From Bosea sp. ANAM02 (GTDB lineage Bacteria > Pseudomonadota > Alphaproteobacteria > Rhizobiales > Beijerinckiaceae): a stretch of DNA of 64,000 bases. Position numbers and translations under genes: made by a program. The notes below the pieces were generated by a model that saw nothing but the letters and a program-made list of their open reading frames with translations, had not been told where the DNA came from and made no database searches. Of this stretch, positions 8,933-17,732 are shown in pieces; the first letter of the stretch is position 1; each line of letters begins with the position of its first letter. The stretch is from positions 4,182,001-4,246,000 of the forward strand of contig NZ_AP022848.1 in assembly GCF_011764485.1 (NCBI RefSeq). The letters run 5' to 3'.

Positions 8933-9880
8933 TTACGCGCGATACTCCCAGACCGCGACGGCCGCCGCCAGATCCTCGAGTGCGACGCCGACGGACTTGA
9001 ACAGCGTGATGCCGCCGCCCTCGACCGGGCCGGCGATCCGGCCATGGCAGAGATCGGCCAGCGTGCCCGCCACCTTGTCGGCGCTGTAGCTGCCTTCGGC
9101 GATGGCGACGGCGACATCGCCGCCCTCATCGATCGCCTTGCTGGAATCGACGATCACCCGCGCACGATGCAACGCGTCGGCATCGGCCTCTCGCATCTGC
9201 ATGGTGAAGCCGCCGATCAGGTCGAGATGAGCCTCGCGCTTCAGCCAATGGCCGTGAATCAGGGGCTCAGTCGCATTGGTGGCGCAGGAAATGATGTCGG
9301 CCGTACGGGCCTCGCCTTCGAGATCGGTGGTGGCGCGAGCCTCGATGCCGTCCCTGGCCAGCTCCGCGACGGTCGCCTCGGCTGCCTCGGGCCGCCGGGC
9401 CCAGACCGCGATCTCCGTCAGCGGGCGGACGGAGCGATGCGCCTTGATGATGAAGGGCGCGAGCGCGCCTGCCCCGACCATCAGCATGCGGCTCGACTCG
9501 GGGTTCGACATGTAGCGCGAGGCGAGCGCGGAAGCTGCCGCCGTGCGCCAGGTCGTCAGGCGGTTGCCGTCCATCACCGCGAGCGGCTTGCCGGTGGCGC
9601 CGTCCATCAGGAGATAGGCACCCATCACGCCCGGCAGATTGCGCTTGCCGTTGCCGAAGAAGACCGAGACGATCTTGGTGCCGATATAGGGATTGGCGAC
9701 ATCCGGCCCGCTCCAGGCCGGCATGGTCAGCAGGATGGCGTCGGTCTCTTCCGGGCGCTGGATCGCATACTGGCCGCGCTTGGGCGCGATGACCTCGCTG
9801 CGGAAGGCGTCGTCGAGAATGTCGATCAGGCCAGGATAATTCAGGGCCGCATCGATCTCGGCCACATCGAAAAGTCGCAT
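8933..9880 (-). CDS. Ornithine cyclodeaminase / mu-crystallin family protein
   Basis: A 315-residue NAD(P)-dependent enzyme of the OCD/mu-crystallin superfamily. The N-terminal barrel half contains the substrate-binding NRLTTWRTAAASALASRYM segment. The Rossmann half carries MLMVGAGALAPFIIKAHRSV, and the ISCATNATEPLI and SSKAIDEGGD stretches are typical. Members include ornithine cyclodeaminase, ketimine reductases and pyrroline-2-carboxylate reductase; the sequence alone does not choose between them. Its ATG overlaps the stop of the upstream LapA gene (TGATG), so the two are translationally coupled. Confidence 0.88.
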   Translation of the reverse strand: MRLFDVAEIDAALNYPGLIDILDDAFRSEVIAPKRGQYAIQRPEETDAILLTMPAWSGPDVANPYIGTKIVSVFFGNGKRNLPGVMGAYLLMDGATGKPLAVMDGNRLTTWRTAAASALASRYMSNPESSRMLMVGAGALAPFIIKAHRSVRPLTEIAVWARRPEAAEATVAELARDGIEARATTDLEGEARTADIISCATNATEPLIHGHWLKREAHLDLIGGFTMQMREADADALHRARVIVDSSKAIDEGGDVAVAIAEGSYSADKVAGTLADLCHGRIAGPVEGGGITLFKSVGVALEDLAAAVAVWEYRA

Positions 9881-10218
9881 CAATTCCGTCCGTTGGTCAG
9901 TGCCGGCAGCGCGGAGTCCGGCACGGCCGAGCGCAGCGCCTTGGTCTCGGAGCGCAAAGCGTCGGCTTCGCGACGGTTGCGGCGCGCCGCCTTGCGGTGC
10001 TTGCCCTGCGCCACCCAGGAGGCCAGGCCGCCGACGAGCACGCCGACGGCGATCGCCGCGAGCACCACCGCGAAGAGCGGCAGCTCGATGGAGAACATCG
10101 GCAGGTCTCGGCTGAAGGGATCGAGCGAGACGCGCACCGGGCCGCGATTGGCGACCGAGAACAGTACGATCACCAGAGCGACCGGAACCAGCACCAGTGC
10201 CTTGAAGAAGGCCTTCAT
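9880..10218 (-). CDS. LapA-domain membrane protein
   Basis: A 112-residue inner-membrane protein with two transmembrane helices (ALVLVPVALVIVLFSVANR and FAVVLAAIAVGVLVGGLASWV) and a basic cytoplasmic tail. This is the pattern of the LapA (lipopolysaccharide assembly protein A) domain. It follows ihfB, as LapA-type genes often do in proteobacteria. The ATG at 10218 is preferred to a GTG one codon upstream because GGAG is then 6 bases away. Confidence 0.78.
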   Translation of the reverse strand: MKAFFKALVLVPVALVIVLFSVANRGPVRVSLDPFSRDLPMFSIELPLFAVVLAAIAVGVLVGGLASWVAQGKHRKAARRNRREADALRSETKALRSAVPDSALPALTNGRN

Positions 10219-10257
10219 CACAATCTCCGTGCGGCTGCGGGGGCCTCGCGCCTGCGC

Positions 10258-10542
10258 TCAATCCTTGCCGTTGAGGCGCAGCCGCAGCTCCTTGCCCGTC
10301 TTGAAGACGGGGACGAACTTCTCCTCGACCTCCACCGCATCGCCCGTGCGGGGGTTGCGGCCGATGCGGGCCGAGCGGCCCTTGCGCGAGAAGGCGCCGA
10401 AGCCGCGCAATTCCACCCGGTCCCCCCGCGCCAACGCCTTCACGACCTCGTCCAGAATGGCCGAGACGATATTCTCGATGTCGCGCTGGTAGAGGTGGGT
10501 GTTGCGGTCGGCGATCCGCTGAACGAGCTCGGATTTAATCAT
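10258..10542 (-). CDS. ihfB: Integration host factor subunit beta
   Basis: The 94-residue DNA-bending protein pairs with IHF-alpha. It starts [13 protein letters not shown] and has the HU/IHF core [25 protein letters not shown], including the beta-arm with its Arg and Pro residues, then the C-terminal helix [15 protein letters not shown]. The gene is 28 bp behind sppA, an arrangement found in many proteobacteria. The start is fixed by homology to the family's MTKSEL N-terminus. Confidence 0.95.
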   Translation of the reverse strand: MIKSELVQRIADRNTHLYQRDIENIVSAILDEVVKALARGDRVELRGFGAFSRKGRSARIGRNPRTGDAVEVEEKFVPVFKTGKELRLRLNGKD

Positions 10543-10570
10543 CGCTGGAGTATAACCATTTGTATCAACA

Positions 10571-11542
10571 TCATTTTTCAGCGGCAGGCTGCCAGAGCGC
10601 CAAGGGCGCGTCAAGCCGCAAGCCGACGGGCTGATCCGCCGCGCGCGCGATCGTCGCCGCGAGCGCATCGAGCCCGGCGCCACGCGCCATGGCTTCGGCG
10701 AAGCTCCACAGGCCATAGGAGGAGGACCCGCTGCGCGGCCGCCAGTCGCGAACCTTCAAATCCTTCGAGACGCTCTTCTCGCGCTCCATCCAGGCGATTG
10801 CCTCCGGCTCCCCGCCGATCTGGTCGACCAGTTTCAGCCCGACGGCCTGCCGGCCGGAATGGACGCGGCCATCGGAGACAGTGGTCACCTCGCCCTCGGC
10901 GAGATGGCGGCGATCGCGGACCATGTCCTTGAACCAGGTATAGTTGTCGTTGACGACGCGCTGCAGGGCCTCGCGCGCCTCCGGAGAGGTCGGCTCGAAG
11001 CCGCTGGGCGCCGCCTTGAGCGGGCTCGACTTGATCGACTCGACCTTGACGCCGACCGTATCCAGCAAGGTCGAGACATTCGGGAACTGGAAGAGCACGC
11101 CGATCGAACCGACGAGCGAGGTCTGGCGCGCGACGATGCGGTCAGCGCCCATCGCGGCGATATAGCCGCCGGACGCGGCGACGCCGTCGACGACCGCGAC
11201 CATCGGCTTTTTGGCGGCGAGCTGGCGCAGAGCGGTGTGCAGCGCCTCCGAGCCCGAGGTCGTGCCGCCAGGGCTGTCGACGCGGAGCACCACGGCGGAG
11301 ACGGACTTGCTGTCCTCGACCGACTTGATCAGGTCGAGCGTACGGCGATCGCCGGAGATGAAGCCGGAAATGGTGATGCGCGCGATATGGGCGCTCGACA
11401 GGCCGGCCGTACCGTCACCCTTCCAGGCGAGGCCGCCGATCACCGCAGCGACGATCACCCCGAGCACGGCGAGCACGCGCCAGAGCGTCAGCTTGCGGCG
11501 CAGGCTGCGGCGGTCTGCGAGCAGATCGGCATCGGACGACAT
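10571..11542 (-). CDS. sppA: Signal peptide peptidase SppA (36K type)
   Basis: A 323-residue inner-membrane serine protease that degrades cleaved signal peptides. One N-terminal transmembrane helix ([18 protein letters not shown]) precedes a ClpP-like domain. The catalytic serine lies in [15 protein letters not shown], followed by [15 protein letters not shown] and [22 protein letters not shown], which is typical of SppA. The length fits the short class, which uses a Ser-Lys dyad. It is the first gene of the sppA-ihfB-lapA group. Confidence 0.93.
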   Translation of the reverse strand: MSSDADLLADRRSLRRKLTLWRVLAVLGVIVAAVIGGLAWKGDGTAGLSSAHIARITISGFISGDRRTLDLIKSVEDSKSVSAVVLRVDSPGGTTSGSEALHTALRQLAAKKPMVAVVDGVAASGGYIAAMGADRIVARQTSLVGSIGVLFQFPNVSTLLDTVGVKVESIKSSPLKAAPSGFEPTSPEAREALQRVVNDNYTWFKDMVRDRRHLAEGEVTTVSDGRVHSGRQAVGLKLVDQIGGEPEAIAWMEREKSVSKDLKVRDWRPRSGSSSYGLWSFAEAMARGAGLDALAATIARAADQPVGLRLDAPLALWQPAAEK

Positions 11543-11613
11543 CGGGAGGCTCCTGGGACTGGGTCCGTGATGTAGACCCGCCGCGCCGGTCGGGCAAGGC
11601 GCGAGGTGCCGCC

Positions 11614-12903
11614 TCAGGCCGCGACCGAGGCGCGCGCCCGATCGAGCGCGAGCAGCGCGAGCCCGCTGGCGACCGAGCGGAAAGCATCGCCGATATGCAC
11701 CTTCCCGGCGCCGAAGCGGCGGTCGAACAGGTTGCGCACGGCGGGAACGTAGGACGTGCCGCCGGTCATGAAGACCGCCTCGATGCGATCCCCGCCGAGG
11801 CCGGCCTCGGCCAGCGCACGATCCAGCGCGCTCTCGATGGCGCCGACATCATCGGCGATCCAGCGCTCGAAATCGGCACGGCGGATCGGCTTCTCGATGG
11901 TGACGCCCATCTGGCTGAAGCTCAGGGTCGTCTCCTCCTTGTCGGAGAGAGCGACCTTGGCAGCGGAGACGGCGCGATAGAGCTCATAGCCGAGATCGTA
12001 CTCGATCACCGTCAGCAGGTCCTCGAGCTTGCCGGGCTCGACGGCCTCGCGGATCAGGGCATTGAGCTCGGCCATGGTCTCGCGGCTCTTCATCAGCGAG
12101 AGCTTGTGCCATTGCGCGAAGGCGGCGTGGTAATGGGCCGGCACCGGCAGGAGCTTGCCGAAGGAGCGGTAGTCCGTGCCCTTGCCGAGCGCCGGCGAGA
12201 CGGCATGCTCGATGATGCGGTAGTCGAAGGTGTCGCCGGCGACGCCGACGCCGGCATGGGAAAGCGGGATCGCCTCCAGCCCGCCCTTGCGGCCAGGCTC
12301 GAAGCGCATCACCGAGAAGTCGCTGGTGCCGCCGCCGAAATCCGCGACCAGCATGGTCTGCGGCGTCTTCAGGTCGCGGGCGTACCAATAGGCGGCGCCG
12401 AGCGGCTCATAGGCGAAATCGACCTGGCTCATGCCGGCCTTGCCGTAGGAGCCCTTCAGGCGGCCGACCGCGAGCTCCTCGTCCGGGCGCTCGCCGGCGA
12501 AGACGACCGGGCGGCCGGAGACCAGGGGCAGCGCGTCGTGGCCCGGCAAATCCGCCGTGAGGTCGGAGAGGAAGACGCCGATCAGGTCCTCCAGCCGGAA
12601 GAGCTTGCCGAAGAGGCGGGTCTCCTGGAAGGCGCGGCTGGAGAGATGGGTCTTGAGCGATTGCAGGAAGCGATGCTCGGTCGTCATGCCCAAGGCCATG
12701 TCGAGCGCATCCGGGCCGCTGACATGGGTGATGCGGGTCTCGGGCGGACGGCCCTCGCGCCAGAACATCAGCGCCGAGCGATAGGCGTCGACCGCGCCCT
12801 GCTTCGTGGCGAAGGAGCGCGTCATGACCGATCCGTCCGGCCCCGCCAGCGCGACGACGCTGTTGGTGGTGCCGAAGTCGATGCCGATGGCGGCGGGGGT
12901 CAT
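11614..12903 (-). CDS. Hsp70 family protein (YegD-like)
   Basis: A 429-residue protein containing essentially only the actin-like ATPase domain of Hsp70. It has phosphate-1 GIDFGTTNSVVALAG at the N-terminus, phosphate-2 VADFGGGTSDFSVMRF, and the adenosine motif VFMTGGTSYVPAVRNLF near the C-terminus. The DnaK substrate-binding domain is absent, as in the YegD group, so classical chaperone activity is doubtful. The start MTPAAIGIDFG has AGGAGAAG in front. It is a single gene between sppA and a repeat-rich gap. Confidence 0.9.
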   Translation of the reverse strand: MTPAAIGIDFGTTNSVVALAGPDGSVMTRSFATKQGAVDAYRSALMFWREGRPPETRITHVSGPDALDMALGMTTEHRFLQSLKTHLSSRAFQETRLFGKLFRLEDLIGVFLSDLTADLPGHDALPLVSGRPVVFAGERPDEELAVGRLKGSYGKAGMSQVDFAYEPLGAAYWYARDLKTPQTMLVADFGGGTSDFSVMRFEPGRKGGLEAIPLSHAGVGVAGDTFDYRIIEHAVSPALGKGTDYRSFGKLLPVPAHYHAAFAQWHKLSLMKSRETMAELNALIREAVEPGKLEDLLTVIEYDLGYELYRAVSAAKVALSDKEETTLSFSQMGVTIEKPIRRADFERWIADDVGAIESALDRALAEAGLGGDRIEAVFMTGGTSYVPAVRNLFDRRFGAGKVHIGDAFRSVASGLALLALDRARASVAA

Positions 12904-12936
12904 GGCGCTTCTCCTCTTGCGGGTCATGTCCAAATT

Positions 12937-13250
12937 GTCATTCCGGGGCTTAGCGTCAGCGAAGAACCCGGAACCCACGAACAAGAGTCGAATTTCGGAA
13001 GTGAGGACGGCGCGGGGAACCCCTCTCCTGTAAGGAGAGGGGGCAGGGGTGAGGTGTAGGCCCTTGGACCAGCTCGCTATGTCCTCACCGCAGCAGCGGT
13101 CAGGTCGCGGCAAAAGCGTCCAGCGGCCTACCCCTCACCCTACCCTCTCCCTCCGGGAGAGGGTTCCCCGCGCTATCCCCGTTTCCTTGAAAAGCTCGTG
13201 TTCGTGGGTTCCGGGTTCGGCCTTGCGGGCCGCCCCGGAGCGACAACGTG
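12937..13250. repeat. Nested inverted repeat, about 125 bp per arm
   Basis: The left arm (about 12,937-13,061) and right arm (about 13,122-13,250) are imperfect reverse complements over their whole length. Each holds an outer CATTCCGGGG/GAACCCGGAACCCACGAAC unit and an inner unit with GCGCGGGGAACCC, CTCTCC and GGGTGAGG. The spacing between units is the same in both arms. About 60 bp separates the arms. This fills most of the 423-base gap between rpsA and the Hsp70 gene; I see no gene in it. Confidence 0.8.
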
Positions 13251-13260
13251 GTTTCGAAAC

Positions 13261-13292
13261 AAAAGCCCGCGCGGATCGCTCCGCGCGGGCCG
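13261..13292 (-). terminator. Rho-independent terminator of rpsA
   Basis: An 11-bp perfect GC-rich stem (GCCCGCGCGGA with TCCGCGCGGGC) has a 4-base loop. On the minus strand it is followed by TTTTGTTTC, about 35 bp past the rpsA stop. Confidence 0.9.
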
Positions 13293-13326
13293 AAATCAAA
13301 GGCCGGCCGCTGACGCGGCCGAAACC

Positions 13327-15030
13327 TCACTTCTTGTCGGTGGCCTTCTTGAGCGCGGCGCCCAGGATGTCGCCGAGCGAGGCACCGGAATCGGCGGAGC
13401 CGTACTGGGCCATCGCCTCCTTCTCCTCAGCCATCTCCAGGGCCTTGATCGAGACCTGGATCTTGCGAGCCTTCTTGTCGAAGAGCACGACGCGGGCGTC
13501 GATGCGCTCGCCGGCCGCAAAGCGCTCGGGGCGCTGCTCGGAGCGATCGCGGGCCAGCTCGGCGCGCTTGATGAAGGTCATCATGTCGGTGTCGGCGATC
13601 TTCACGTCGAGACCGGACTCCTTCACCTCGACCACCTCACAGGTGACGATCTGGCCCTTCTTGAACTCGCCGGCATCCACGAAGGGATCGCCGCCGAGCT
13701 GCTTCAGGCCGAGCGAGATGCGCTCCTTCTCGACGTCCACATCGAGAACGACGGCCTGCAGGACGTCGCCCTTCTTGTATTCCTCGATGACCTGCTCGCC
13801 CGGACGGTTCCAGTCGAGATCCGAGAGATGGATCATGCCGTCGATGTCGCCTTCGAGACCCAGGAACAGACCGAACTCGGTCTTGTTCTTGACCTCGCCC
13901 TCGACCGTCGAGCCCGACGGGTGCTGCTCCGCGAAGAGCTCCCACGGGTTGCGCAGGGTCTGCTTGAGGCCGAGCGAGATGCGGCGCTTGACCGGATCGA
14001 CCTCGAGGATCGCGACGTCGACTTCCTGCGAGGTCGAGACGATCTTGCCGGGGTGGACGTTCTTCTTGGTCCAGGACATCTCGGAGACGTGGATCAGGCC
14101 TTCGATGCCCGGCTCCACCTCGACGAACGCGCCGTAGTCCGTGATGTTGGTCACGCGGCCCTTGAGACGGGTGCCGACCGGGTAACGCTCGGCGATGCCA
14201 TCCCACGGATCGGCCAGCAGCTGCTTGATGCCGAGCGAGATGCGGTGCGTGTCCTGGTTGATCTTGATGATCTTGACCTTGACCGTCTGGCCGATGGTCA
14301 CGACCTCGGACGGGTGGTTCACGCGGCGCCACGCCATATCGGTGACGTGCAGCAGGCCGTCGATGCCGCCGAGGTCAACGAACGCACCGTATTCGGTGAT
14401 GTTCTTGACGACGCCGTCGATGACCTGGCCCTCTTCGAGCGAGGCGACCAGCTCGGAACGAGCCTCGGCGCGGGTCTCTTCGAGGACGGTGCGGCGCGAC
14501 ACGACGATATTGCCGCGGCGGCGATCCATCTTGAGGATCTCGAAGGGCTGCGGCTGGCCCATCAGCGGGCCGACGTCGCGGATCGGGCGGATGTCGACTT
14601 GGCTGCGCGGCAGGAAGGCCACGGCGCCGTCGAGATCGACGGTGTAGCCGCCCTTGACGGTGTTGAAGATCATGCCGGTGACCTTCTCGCGGGCCTCGAA
14701 GGCCTTCTCGAGCTTGACCCAGCTCTCTTCGCGGCGAGCCTTGTCGCGCGAGATGACGGCTTCGCCGAGCGCGTTCTCGATCCGGTCCAGATAGACCTCG
14801 ACCTCGTCGCCGACGTTCAGTTCCTGATCACGGCCGGGGCCGGTGAATTCCTTGAGGGCGACACGGCCTTCGGTCTTCAGACCGACGTCGATGATCGCCA
14901 TGTCCTTCTCGATCGCGACGACCTTGCCCTTGATGACGGAACCTTCGAGGGCCTCGTTACGGGTGAAGGACTCTTCGAGCAGGGCGGCGAAATCCTCGCG
15001 ACCCGCGCTGTAGCTTTCAACTGCTGACAT
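13327..15030 (-). CDS. rpsA: 30S ribosomal protein S1
   Basis: S1 binds mRNA on the small ribosomal subunit and promotes initiation on structured leaders. The 567-residue protein contains six S1 (OB-fold) repeats; the third to fifth are plain, e.g. VIDGVVKNITEYGAFVDLGGIDGLLHVTDMAW and RLKGRVTNITDYGAFVEVEPGIEGLIHVSEMSW with the linker DRRRGNIVVSRR before them. The C-terminal KATDKK tail is typical of rhizobial S1. The start MSAVESYSAGREDFAALLEESF has GGAGAT in front. A strong terminator follows. Confidence 0.97.
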   Translation of the reverse strand: MSAVESYSAGREDFAALLEESFTRNEALEGSVIKGKVVAIEKDMAIIDVGLKTEGRVALKEFTGPGRDQELNVGDEVEVYLDRIENALGEAVISRDKARREESWVKLEKAFEAREKVTGMIFNTVKGGYTVDLDGAVAFLPRSQVDIRPIRDVGPLMGQPQPFEILKMDRRRGNIVVSRRTVLEETRAEARSELVASLEEGQVIDGVVKNITEYGAFVDLGGIDGLLHVTDMAWRRVNHPSEVVTIGQTVKVKIIKINQDTHRISLGIKQLLADPWDGIAERYPVGTRLKGRVTNITDYGAFVEVEPGIEGLIHVSEMSWTKKNVHPGKIVSTSQEVDVAILEVDPVKRRISLGLKQTLRNPWELFAEQHPSGSTVEGEVKNKTEFGLFLGLEGDIDGMIHLSDLDWNRPGEQVIEEYKKGDVLQAVVLDVDVEKERISLGLKQLGGDPFVDAGEFKKGQIVTCEVVEVKESGLDVKIADTDMMTFIKRAELARDRSEQRPERFAAGERIDARVVLFDKKARKIQVSIKALEMAEEKEAMAQYGSADSGASLGDILGAALKKATDKK

Positions 15031-15343
15031 GTAATCTCCTGGGAGCCGGCCGCGTATCCCGCGGATGTCCGGCCTGAGGCGCCGTGGTTGGTGCTGCGTT
15101 CCGGATCGCGACCGTCGGCACCTCCTCTCGGAGGTTTCCGCCTCCCCATCGGACGGGGGCAGCGGAGGCGCCTGGACCAGCGGCTCGATCCGTATCCTGC
15201 AGGCCCGACTCAAACACGAAACGGGAGCAAGCCATGAAGGCCGCCCCCGGCGCATGATCGATCACGGCCCTTCGGACAGGGGCGATGTAATGCAAGCCGG
15301 CCTTCGGGGCAAGGCGAAACCCTGTCCCGAAGCGTAATTTCGA
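15031..15343 (-). other. Long rpsA leader region
   Basis: This 313-base region between a lipoprotein gene and rpsA has no convincing gene. It includes inverted segments such as CACCTCCTCTCGGAGG (about 15,119-15,134) that could fold in the rpsA leader, as expected for an autoregulated ribosomal protein gene. I cannot place a promoter with confidence. The cmk gene usually found before rpsA is not here. Confidence 0.4.
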
Positions 15344-15877
15344 TCAGGGACGCAGCAGCTTGTAGCGCTTGTGCGTCAGGCAGCTGTCGACGACCAGAAC
15401 GTAATCGGCCGTGGCCTTCTCGGCCGCGGCCGCGTCGCTTTCCGCCGTCGCCCCGCCGACCGACTGCACCGCGTTCGTCGCGCTCGCCAGCACATGGGCC
15501 TGCCGGAAGCCGGGTACCGGGATGAAGCTCGCCAAGGTGCCGGCCACCTGGATGGCGGTGCCGGTCTGCTGCTGCTGCGTCGCTCGCTTGATAGCCGCGA
15601 GCTGCGGTGCCGCCTGCTGGCGGCAGGCGAGGAGATCGCGCTCGTAACGGCCGGGATTGACGCGGTGCATGTCGACGAGCGGCTCGTAGACGGCGGCACC
15701 CGGATTTTCAGGAGGCAGTGCGGCCACGGCAGGGGCCGGGCCGGAACGCGGCGCCTCAGGCGGCGGAGCCGGCGCCGGCGGCAAGGCGGCCGCCACGGGC
15801 TCAGGCCCCTCCGATTGCACCGTCTGATTGCAAGCGCCCACCGTCAGCGCCAGCAGCGCCGCCACGACATATCTCAT
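15344..15877 (-). CDS. Hypothetical lipoprotein
   Basis: A 177-residue protein with a lipoprotein signal (MRYVVAALLALTVGAC, lipobox TVGAC). A Pro/Ala-rich linker to about residue 65 leads into a C-terminal domain containing RYERDLLACRQQAAP and VVDSCLTHKRYKLL. The two cysteines of that domain may pair. A Gly/Ala-rich hydrophobic middle (IQVAGTLASFIPVPGF) resembles glycine-zipper outer-membrane lipoproteins, but I cannot name the family. It is monocistronic. Confidence 0.65.
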   Translation of the reverse strand: MRYVVAALLALTVGACNQTVQSEGPEPVAAALPPAPAPPPEAPRSGPAPAVAALPPENPGAAVYEPLVDMHRVNPGRYERDLLACRQQAAPQLAAIKRATQQQQTGTAIQVAGTLASFIPVPGFRQAHVLASATNAVQSVGGATAESDAAAAEKATADYVLVVDSCLTHKRYKLLRP

Positions 15878-16063
15878 CGCCCCATCCCCTGCTCTTTCGG
15901 ATATCTTTATCCTTGACTGCCGCAGGCCTCGCCTTCGCCGCGACAGCGCAGAAGACAGATCATAACGCTACGTCACTTTCAATATCGTCCCGGACCGCTT
16001 CCCCAATATCGCGCGCCATGCCAGTCTACGCGGCAGGTTTCACGGCATTCGCGGGAGCATTTC

Positions 16064-16621
16064 ATGGGCTGGGCCATTCTGGGGCTGATCGCCGTCCTCG
16101 TCGTCTACCTGATCATGACCTATAACGGGCTCGTCGCGATGCGGCAGCGCACCAACCAGGCTTTCGCCGATATCGATGTGCAACTGAAGCAGCGCCACGA
16201 CCTGATCCCGAACCTCGTCGAGACGGTGAAGGGCTACGCGACGCACGAGAAATCGACGCTCGACGCGGTGATCGCCGCCCGCAACGCCGCGCAGGGCGCC
16301 AGCACAGTGCATGACAAGGCCGCTGCCGAGCAGCAGCTTTCCGGCGCGGTCGGCCGGCTGCTCGCGCTGGGCGAGGCCTATCCCGACCTCAAGGCCAGCG
16401 CCAATTTCCAGCAACTGCAAGTCGATCTCGGCAATGTCGAGGACAAGCTCGCGGCGGCGCGGCGCTTCTTCAACAACGCGGTCGGCGAGTTCAATGCCGC
16501 GATCCAGGCCTTCCCGGCCGTGTTGTTCGCCCCGCAGATGGGCTTCACCCAGCGCGAGTTTTTCGATGTCGGCGAACAGACCCGCGCCCAGATCGAAGTC
16601 GCGCCAAGCGTGAAGTTCTGA
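16064..16621 (+). CDS. LemA family protein
   Basis: A 185-residue inner-membrane protein with one N-terminal helix (WAILGLIAVLVVYLIMTYNGLV) and the LemA helical domain. Characteristic segments are QRTNQAFADIDVQLKQRHDLIPNLVETVKGYATHEK and VGEFNAAIQAFPAVLFA. Family function is not established. It is commonly cotranscribed with membrane metalloproteases, as here, where an M48 protease follows 37 bp downstream. Confidence 0.93.
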   Translation: MGWAILGLIAVLVVYLIMTYNGLVAMRQRTNQAFADIDVQLKQRHDLIPNLVETVKGYATHEKSTLDAVIAARNAAQGASTVHDKAAAEQQLSGAVGRLLALGEAYPDLKASANFQQLQVDLGNVEDKLAAARRFFNNAVGEFNAAIQAFPAVLFAPQMGFTQREFFDVGEQTRAQIEVAPSVKF

Positions 16622-16658
16622 CGGCGGAAAGACGTTCTCAGCAACGGGAGCGGCTGCG

Positions 16659-17732
16659 ATGGCCGAGGCCTTCGGGCTCTATACCCACCAGCGCAACAAC
16701 CGGATCAGGTCAAACCTCCTGATCGCCGGGCTGTTCCTGCTGGTCTATCTCACCGCCTGGGGCCTGCTGCTCGTCGCCTTCGGCTATGGCGGCGTGCCGC
16801 GCGGGCGCACGGCCTTCGGCGAGGCGGGCCGCGTTTTCCGCTCCTGGTTTCCGTTCATCACCGCGGCGGCGATGCTCTGGGTCTTCATCGGCTTTCGCGT
16901 GAATGTCGCGATGATCAACGCGGTCACGGGGGCAAAGGGGCTGGCGCGCGAGGACAATCCCAAGCTCTACCGGATGCTGGAGAATCTCTGCATCTCGCGC
17001 GGCTTAGCCATGCCGAAGCTCGCCATCGTCGAGAGCGACGCGCTCAACGCCTTCGCCAGCGGCGTCAACGACAGCCAGTTCACCGTCAGCGTCACGACCG
17101 GGCTCCTCGCGCAGCTCAACGATGCCGAGGTCGAGGCGGTGCTGGCGCATGAACTCACCCATATCCGCAATGGCGATGTCCGCCTGATGGTGATCGCGGT
17201 GGTCGTCGCCGGCGTCGTCTCCTTCGTCGGTGAGCTCGTCTTCCGCGGTTTCGGGCGCAGCCGGATCAGGGTGTCCTCCGACGACGCCAAGAAAGGCAAC
17301 GGCCTTGCCATCGTCGTCGGCATCGCGGTGATCGCGATCTCCTGGTTCCTGGCCGTGCTGATCCGGCTGTCGCTGTCGCGCTCGCGTGAATATCTCGCCG
17401 ATGCCGGCGCGGTCGAACTGACCAAGAATCCGGATGCGATGATCTCCGCCCTGCTCAAGATTTCCGGCCGGGCGGATATCGAGGGCGTGCCGTCCGGCGT
17501 GATGGACATGTGCTTCGAGAACGACCCGGACGATTTCGCCGACCTGTTCTCGACCCACCCGTCCGTCACCAAGCGCGTGCAGGCGTTGATCGAGACCGCC
17601 GGCGGCAGGATGCCTGCGATGCCGCCGCACCCGCCGAAGATCGGCGAGCGCCAGGACCTGCCGACCATGGTCGAGGAGACGGCTGCGCGCGGGCCTTGGG
17701 CGAGGCCCTCGCAGGGGCCGGGTCAAGGCTGA
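16659..17732 (+). CDS. M48 family membrane metalloprotease (HtpX-like)
   Basis: A 357-residue zinc protease with four hydrophobic segments: two near the N-terminus (LLIAGLFLLVYLTAWGLLLVAF, FITAAAMLWVFIGF) and two after the catalytic helix. The zinc motif VLAHELTHIRNGDV supplies two histidines and the catalytic Glu; SRSREYLADAGAV supplies the third ligand. It is related to HtpX, which removes damaged membrane proteins, but is longer at the C-terminus. It forms a pair with lemA. Its stop abuts the stop of the convergent gene. Confidence 0.9.
   Translation: MAEAFGLYTHQRNNRIRSNLLIAGLFLLVYLTAWGLLLVAFGYGGVPRGRTAFGEAGRVFRSWFPFITAAAMLWVFIGFRVNVAMINAVTGAKGLAREDNPKLYRMLENLCISRGLAMPKLAIVESDALNAFASGVNDSQFTVSVTTGLLAQLNDAEVEAVLAHELTHIRNGDVRLMVIAVVVAGVVSFVGELVFRGFGRSRIRVSSDDAKKGNGLAIVVGIAVIAISWFLAVLIRLSLSRSREYLADAGAVELTKNPDAMISALLKISGRADIEGVPSGVMDMCFENDPDDFADLFSTHPSVTKRVQALIETAGGRMPAMPPHPPKIGERQDLPTMVEETAARGPWARPSQGPGQG

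Noticed and set aside
13198..15027. A 609-codon open frame on the plus strand opposite rpsA
   Set aside because: It mirrors rpsA codons in high-GC DNA; the product is a repetitive Asp/Leu/Arg-rich sequence without domains, and rpsA is certain.
15017..15295. A 92-codon frame in the rpsA leader as a possible leader peptide
   Set aside because: It overlaps the rpsA start in another frame, has no ribosome site and an unstructured composition.
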